Assembly: GCA_020851885.1 (NCBI GenBank)
Contig: JADZBW010000168.1
Coordinates: 1 to 17,789, forward strand
Source: Fimbriimonadaceae bacterium
GTDB lineage: Bacteria; Armatimonadota; Fimbriimonadia; Fimbriimonadales; Fimbriimonadaceae
Length of the DNA stretch: 17,789 nt
Direction of reading: 5' to 3'
The position numbers and the translations under genes are program-made. The notes beneath the pieces were generated by a model that searched no databases, was not told the origin of the DNA, and was given only the letters and a program-made list of their open reading frames with translations. The number at the start of each line of letters is the position of its first letter. Position 1 is the first letter of the stretch. Positions 14,623-17,789 of this stretch are shown here, piece after piece.

Positions 14623-14657
14623 GGGTTGCCGGCAAAAGACTGAATCGCCGGCAGCCC
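14623..14657. repeat. Inverted repeat 1 after the portal gene
   Basis: GGGTTGCCGGC (14623-14633) and GCCGGCAGCCC (14647-14657) can form an 11-bp stem with one G·U wobble and a 13-nt loop. GATTC (14618-14622) and GAATC (14642-14646) could form an alternative pairing. No T tract follows, so it is not a standard intrinsic terminator. Confidence 0.7.
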
Positions 14658-14680
14658 CATCGGCCACTCCGTCCCGATGG
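14657..14680. repeat. Inverted repeat 2 after the portal gene
   Basis: CCATCGG (14657-14663) and CCGATGG (14674-14680) are perfect 7-bp arms around a 10-nt loop, directly abutting the first repeat. Confidence 0.65.
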
Positions 14681-14686
14681 ATTCTT

Positions 14687-14700
14687 GGGAACCAGTTCCC
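14687..14700. repeat. Inverted repeat 3 after the portal gene
   Basis: GGGAAC (14687-14692), CA, GTTCCC (14695-14700) form a near-perfect palindrome with a 2-nt centre. As a hairpin the loop is too tight for full pairing, so it reads more like a protein-binding site or cruciform. Confidence 0.6.
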
Positions 14701-14714
14701 CGGAGTCCTGCCGT

Positions 14715-15494
14715 TCATTCTCCGACTTTCGCCCATGGCAATGCCTTCTGCGCGGGGAACGTCTTGTTCATCGCCTTGATCCGTTCATCCATCTTCTTGA
14801 TACGGTTCTTGTCGTCTGGGTGGGAGCTGAGGAATTCCGGCGGCTTGCCGCCTCCAGAAACCCGCGAGAGGATTTGGAAGACTTCTTTGATGCCCTCGGG
14901 ATTGAACCCGGCCTTGACCATCAGGTCCATTCCCAACTCGTCCGCCTGAGTCTCGTGCTTTCGCGAAAACTTCAGACTGAAGAAGACCTCGTTGGCGATG
15001 GAAGCGAGGTTGCCGACGTTATTGTTCGCCTTGGTGAAGATCAGCAGGAGGTTGAGCCCAAGCGACCGTTTCTGCTCATCCGCATATTGGTAGGCCCAGT
15101 GCTCTTTTCGCACATGGGTCAACTCGTGGGCGAGAACGCCTGCCAATTGGTCCTCCGTCGAAAGTCGGTCCAGCAAACCGGTGAAGAAGAAGACAGGTCC
15201 ACCCGGAAGCGCAAATGCGTTGACTTCCTTGTTGTTAATCACGTCGAAGGAGTATTCCCAGGGGTCCTTGCCGTCATCCGCAACCGCGAGCAGACGACTC
15301 GCCACCTTGCGAAGCACTCTCACCCGCTCGTCGTTGGAAGGAAGCACCTTCTCCTTGGTTCGGATGTCTTGCGCGGCTCGTTTGCCAAGCTTGACCTGGT
15401 CGCCTTTGCTGGGCTTGAAGGCATCGGCATGGGCCGCGGGGGCGGCAGCCAAGGCCAGGACCAAGGCAATCGGGATGGCGCGAAAGGCTCTCAT
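14715..15494 (-). CDS. M48 family zinc metalloprotease, secreted
   Basis: 259 aa. A signal peptide (about 1-23, ending AHADA) sends it to the periplasm or outside. The zinc site is HELTH (123-127) in 'LAGVLAHELTHVRKEH', and the third ligand region is 'RKHETQADELGMDL' (E181, D185), the standard M48 E-x-x-x-D motif. 'VNAFALPGGPVFFFTGLLD' (91-109) is also characteristic. It resembles the short M48 proteins related to BepA/YfgC without the TPR repeats. In known systems these act in envelope protein quality control, for example on outer-membrane assembly; the substrate here is unknown. It is monocistronic and convergent with the portal gene. TACAAT (15513-15508 on this strand) lies 13 nt before the ATG. 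Confidence 0.92.
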   Translation of the reverse strand: MRAFRAIPIALVLALAAAPAAHADAFKPSKGDQVKLGKRAAQDIRTKEKVLPSNDERVRVLRKVASRLLAVADDGKDPWEYSFDVINNKEVNAFALPGGPVFFFTGLLDRLSTEDQLAGVLAHELTHVRKEHWAYQYADEQKRSLGLNLLLIFTKANNNVGNLASIANEVFFSLKFSRKHETQADELGMDLMVKAGFNPEGIKEVFQILSRVSGGGKPPEFLSSHPDDKNRIKKMDERIKAMNKTFPAQKALPWAKVGE

Positions 15495-15507
15495 AGTTAT
15501 TCAGACG

Positions 15508-15513
15508 ATTGTA
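15508..15513 (-). promoter_or_regulatory. Putative -10 element (TACAAT) of the M48 protease gene
   Basis: TACAAT on the minus strand lies 13 nt upstream of the ATG, predicting a leader of only about 6 nt. No clear -35 and no Shine-Dalgarno sequence are visible. Confidence 0.4.
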
Positions 15514-15649
15514 CGTCGAATCGAGTTTGGATGGTGGCGCCGAACTAGGCAATTAGGGGCTGGTTATTGAAAGACGGTGGAAGTGTATGACGATCATTTC
15601 GATGAATTGGACAACACTCTCCACCCGACGTCCAACGCCGCTTGCTGAA

Positions 15650-15663
15650 AACCGTGAACCGTG
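15650..15663. repeat. Tandem 7-mer in the M48/rimO intergenic region
   Basis: AACCGTG occurs twice head to tail (15650-15656 and 15657-15663), followed by ACCC. It lies in the 231-nt divergent intergenic stretch, just before the C-rich tract. It could be a small operator, but two copies of seven bases may be chance. Confidence 0.4.
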
Positions 15664-15679
15664 ACCCGAATACCGACCG

Positions 15680-15710
15680 CCCAACGCCCCAAGCCCCGCC
15701 ACCCCGACCC
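15680..15710 (-). other. Potential G-quadruplex tract upstream of rimO
   Basis: The minus strand carries five runs of three or four G, spaced by 2, 4, 3 and 4 nt (plus-strand C runs at 15680-15682, 15687-15690, 15694-15697, 15702-15705 and 15708-15710). This fits the G3+N1-7 quadruplex rule with one spare run. It lies 2 nt upstream of the putative rimO -10 on the rimO template strand. Confidence 0.6.
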
Positions 15711-15712
15711 GC

Positions 15713-15718
15713 CATAAT
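15713..15718 (+). promoter_or_regulatory. Putative -10 element (CATAAT) of rimO
   Basis: CATAAT ends 7 nt before the rimO ATG at 15726; the -35 position falls inside the C-rich quadruplex tract and shows no consensus. There is no ribosome binding site, so a leaderless mRNA is plausible. Confidence 0.35.
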
Positions 15719-15725
15719 TCCACTA

Positions 15726-17135
15726 ATGCTTCCCGAAAACTCCCAGAAGGTGCGGATCGTGACCCTCGGCTGCGCCAAGAATGAGGTCGACAGCGAGGAA
15801 ATCGCCGGTGTCCTCGGGGGTTCGGGCTATGTAGTGGACGGCCGTGCCAAAAAGACCGGCGTAACGATCATCAACACTTGCGGCTTCCTCGATGCCGCCA
15901 AGGAAGAATCCATCCGCGCGATCAAGGAAGCCGTCCGGGAGAAGCGGGCCGGGCGCACGGAGAAGGTCATCGTTGCCGGCTGCCTTGCCCAACGGCTTGG
16001 TCCCGAATTGATGGAACTCGCCCCCGGGGCGGACCTCTACGTTGGAGTCGGCCAGATGGGCCGCTTCGACGAAATCGTCCGGGAAACTCAGGCCGTGCCA
16101 AAGCTGGACCGCGACCAACGCATCCAGATCAGCGCTCCAAACCACCGTTGGGCCGACGTTCCAACCCGCGCCCGCAGCGGCCGACCTTGGAGCGCGTACC
16201 TCAAGGTCAGTGAAGGCTGCGATCACAAGTGCACCTTCTGCACGATCCCCAGCTTTCGCGGTGGGCACCAGTCCAAACCAATGGAAAGGGTCCTCGCCGA
16301 GGCCAACCACCTTGCCAAGCAGGGCACCCGCGAGATCAACCTCATTGCCCAGGACGTCACCCAATACGGCTACGACCTATACAAGGAATTCACCCTCCCG
16401 AAGCTACTCCGCGATCTGAATCAGGTGGATGGAATCGATTGGATCCGAATCCTCTACTTCTATCCCAACCGCCTCACCGACGACGTGATCGACGCCATGG
16501 CGAACAGTTCGAAGGTCTTGCCCTATATCGATATCCCGCTACAGCACGCTCACCCGGACACCCTTCGCCGCATGAAACGGCCCTGGGACGGCGATCGCTA
16601 TCTCCGGCTATTCGAAAAGGTCCGGAAGGCAATGCCAGAAGTTGCGATTCGGACAACCTTCATCGTTGGCTTTCCCGGCGAAACGGACGAAGAGTTCAAG
16701 TATTTGCTCGATTTCGTGAAGGATTCTCGTCTCGACCGGGTCGGCGCGTTCCACTTCTCGAAGGAGCCTGGTACGCCATCCCATGACTTGGAGGGCCAGG
16801 TCTCGGCAAAAGTCAAGCAGGAGCGCTACGACAAGCTGATGCGAACCCAACAGAAGATCTCCCTCGAGGTCAACCAGAGCTGGGTCGGCAAACCGTTGAG
16901 GGTTCTGGTCGAAGACCGACAGGAAGGCTGGTGGATCGGTCGTTCGCACCGCGACGCCCCTGAAATCGACGGATTGGTTTTCTTCCAGGGCGACGCCGCC
17001 CTTGGCCAGTTCGTCGACGTGGACATCAACAAGGCTGAAGCCTATGACTTGTACGGAACCAGCGCCGGTTACGTCGAACAGAAGGGCCGCCGGATGATGC
17101 CCCTGCGGCAAGCCGGCCCCTCGGCGCCCAAGTAG
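15726..17135 (+). CDS. rimO: Ribosomal protein S12 methylthiotransferase RimO
   Basis: 469-aa radical-SAM enzyme that methylthiolates the conserved aspartate of ribosomal protein S12 in the cytoplasm. The N-terminal MTTase domain has the three cysteines of the auxiliary iron-sulfur cluster: C16 (TLGCAKNEVDSE), C52 (INTCGFLDAAKEES) and C86 (VAGCLAQR). The radical-SAM CxxxCxxC motif is C165, C169, C172 in 'SEGCDHKCTFCTIPSFRG'. A C-terminal TRAM domain (about 395-460) supports substrate binding. 'NTCGFLDAAKEES' and 'GC-KNEVDSE' favour RimO over its tRNA-modifying relative MiaB. I chose ATG 15726 because homology starts there; the frame is open to ATG 15642, but that stretch is a C-rich, proline-coding intergenic sequence. 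Confidence 0.95.
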   Translation: MLPENSQKVRIVTLGCAKNEVDSEEIAGVLGGSGYVVDGRAKKTGVTIINTCGFLDAAKEESIRAIKEAVREKRAGRTEKVIVAGCLAQRLGPELMELAPGADLYVGVGQMGRFDEIVRETQAVPKLDRDQRIQISAPNHRWADVPTRARSGRPWSAYLKVSEGCDHKCTFCTIPSFRGGHQSKPMERVLAEANHLAKQGTREINLIAQDVTQYGYDLYKEFTLPKLLRDLNQVDGIDWIRILYFYPNRLTDDVIDAMANSSKVLPYIDIPLQHAHPDTLRRMKRPWDGDRYLRLFEKVRKAMPEVAIRTTFIVGFPGETDEEFKYLLDFVKDSRLDRVGAFHFSKEPGTPSHDLEGQVSAKVKQERYDKLMRTQQKISLEVNQSWVGKPLRVLVEDRQEGWWIGRSHRDAPEIDGLVFFQGDAALGQFVDVDINKAEAYDLYGTSAGYVEQKGRRMMPLRQAGPSAPK

Positions 17136-17149
17136 GCAATTCGTGTCCC

Positions 17150-17155
17150 TATAAT
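17150..17155 (+). promoter_or_regulatory. Consensus -10 element (TATAAT) before the beta-helix gene
   Basis: A perfect TATAAT ends 10 nt before ATG 17166, in the 30-nt gap after rimO. There is no -35 consensus. A GGGGG run (17156-17160) 5 nt before the ATG could serve as a weak ribosome binding site if transcription starts early enough. Confidence 0.5.
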
Positions 17156-17165
17156 GGGGGCAGTC

Positions 17166-17789
17166 ATGCTACTTACGCTCATCGCCGCATCCATCGCGGG
17201 ATCGGCTTCCGACATCTTTGTGGCTCCAAACGGCTCCGACCAAGGCAACGGATCCAAAGCTGCACCGTTCCGCACGCTGGAACGCGCTCTCGCGGTTCCA
17301 AGATCAGAGAAACCACTGACAATCTGGCTGAGAGCGGGCGAGTACTTCGTGAGAAAGCCACTTCACGTCGCATCGGCAGACAGCAACCTCTCGATCGTCG
17401 CGGATGGCAAGGGGCTACCTGTCCTTAGCGGTGGAATCCTGATCGAGGGTTGGAAGAAGCAGGGCGCAGTCTGGACGGCCACGGTTCCCGACGGCGTTAA
17501 CGTGAATCAGGTCTTCGTGAACGGGGTCCGCTACCGACGGCCCCGCTTCCCAGAATCTGGCTATTTCAACGTCCGGGAAATCGACGCCAGTGCCGATCGG
17601 GCCAAGAACGGCGAGAAGTCGATTGGATTCCGAGCTGGAGACATCGACGCAAGCTGGCACGACCTCAACGCGATCGAGGTCCTTGTCTTTCAGAATTGGA
17701 CCATTACGAGGTTGCCAATCGCCAAAGTCGACGCCGCCAAGAACTGGGTGGAGTTTACGGGTGCGACGATCGGAGCACCCTGGGCGCTG
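17166..17789 (+). CDS. Secreted right-handed beta-helix protein, 5' part (possible glycoside hydrolase)
   Basis: The frame is open from ATG 17166 to the window end, giving the first 208 residues of a larger protein. A short signal peptide (MLLTLIAASIAGSAS) is followed by 'DIFVAPNGSDQGNGSKAAPFRTLERAL', here at about 16-42, the classic opening of right-handed parallel beta-helix proteins. Next come 'LTIWLRAGEYFVRKPL' (about 54-69), then 'VLSGGILIEGWKK' and 'NQVFVNGVRYRRPRFPESGYF'. The combination of a 'SGG-x-x-I-x-GW' strand and 'FVNG-x-R-x-x-x-R-P' resembles secreted carbohydrate-active beta-helix proteins such as those of family GH141, but the catalytic region lies beyond the window, so the activity is inference. 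A TATAAT hexamer sits 10 nt upstream of the start. Confidence 0.75.
   Translation, partial: MLLTLIAASIAGSASDIFVAPNGSDQGNGSKAAPFRTLERALAVPRSEKPLTIWLRAGEYFVRKPLHVASADSNLSIVADGKGLPVLSGGILIEGWKKQGAVWTATVPDGVNVNQVFVNGVRYRRPRFPESGYFNVREIDASADRAKNGEKSIGFRAGDIDASWHDLNAIEVLVFQNWTITRLPIAKVDAAKNWVEFTGATIGAPWAL

Noticed and set aside
14565..15548. 327-aa plus-strand open frame across the M48 gene
   Set aside because: Runs opposite a gene with an intact HELTH site and signal peptide; its translation shows no domain.
15495..15649. Small gene or RNA in the M48/rimO intergenic region
   Set aside because: I see only short imperfect inverted repeats (for example CGATT/AATCG near 15505-15523) and no coding frame with a credible start.
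15642..15725. N-terminal extension of RimO from ATG 15642
   Set aside because: It would encode a proline-rich segment from the C-rich quadruplex tract; RimO similarity begins right after ATG 15726.

Overview
The window is GC-rich, gene-dense bacterial chromosome with typical protein-coding spacing and no RNA genes or CRISPR arrays that I can see. The mix is: a YbbR/CdaR-type protein, glycine-tethered lipoproteins with carboxypeptidase-regulatory-like repeats, an LptC/LptA-like envelope protein, a DUF4127 protein, ruvAB, rimO and a right-handed beta-helix protein. It suggests a diderm bacterium outside the well-studied Proteobacteria and Firmicutes. My best guess is Armatimonadota (Fimbriimonas-like), but this rests on overall gene style and is an inference.

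Layout. 2-1562 (+): 3' end of a YbbR-domain gene, translationally coupled to a GNAT acetyltransferase, then to a small membrane-anchored unknown. 1636-2964 (+): a lipoprotein closed by a clear intrinsic terminator (2994-3038). 3054-8147 (+): three overlapping genes that look like one operon for the cell surface: a 922-aa secreted protein with a peptidase-like but degenerate core, a poly-glycine lipoprotein, and an LptC/LptA-like protein. This converges on an HD-domain gene (8144-8704, -), the two stop codons being read from the same CTAG. Divergent from it comes a DUF4127 secreted protein (8770-10362, +), then ruvA and ruvB (+).

12179-14614 (+) is the odd region. It holds an intact phage-type large terminase followed 9 nt later by a DUF935 (Mu gp29-like) portal protein, with no other phage gene on either side. 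It ends in three consecutive inverted repeats. Beyond it lie an M48 metalloprotease (-), a 231-nt divergent intergenic region with a strong G-quadruplex-capable tract, rimO (+), and the start of a secreted beta-helix protein cut by the window end.

Functionally the window combines envelope and surface proteins (lipoproteins, Lpt-like protein, M48 protease), Holliday-junction branch migration (RuvAB), ribosomal protein S12 modification (RimO), and an orphan two-gene DNA-packaging module. Several genes at the head of transcription units have a TANNNT-like -10 hexamer only 5-13 nt before the start codon and no Shine-Dalgarno sequence, which suggests leaderless or very short-leader mRNAs.
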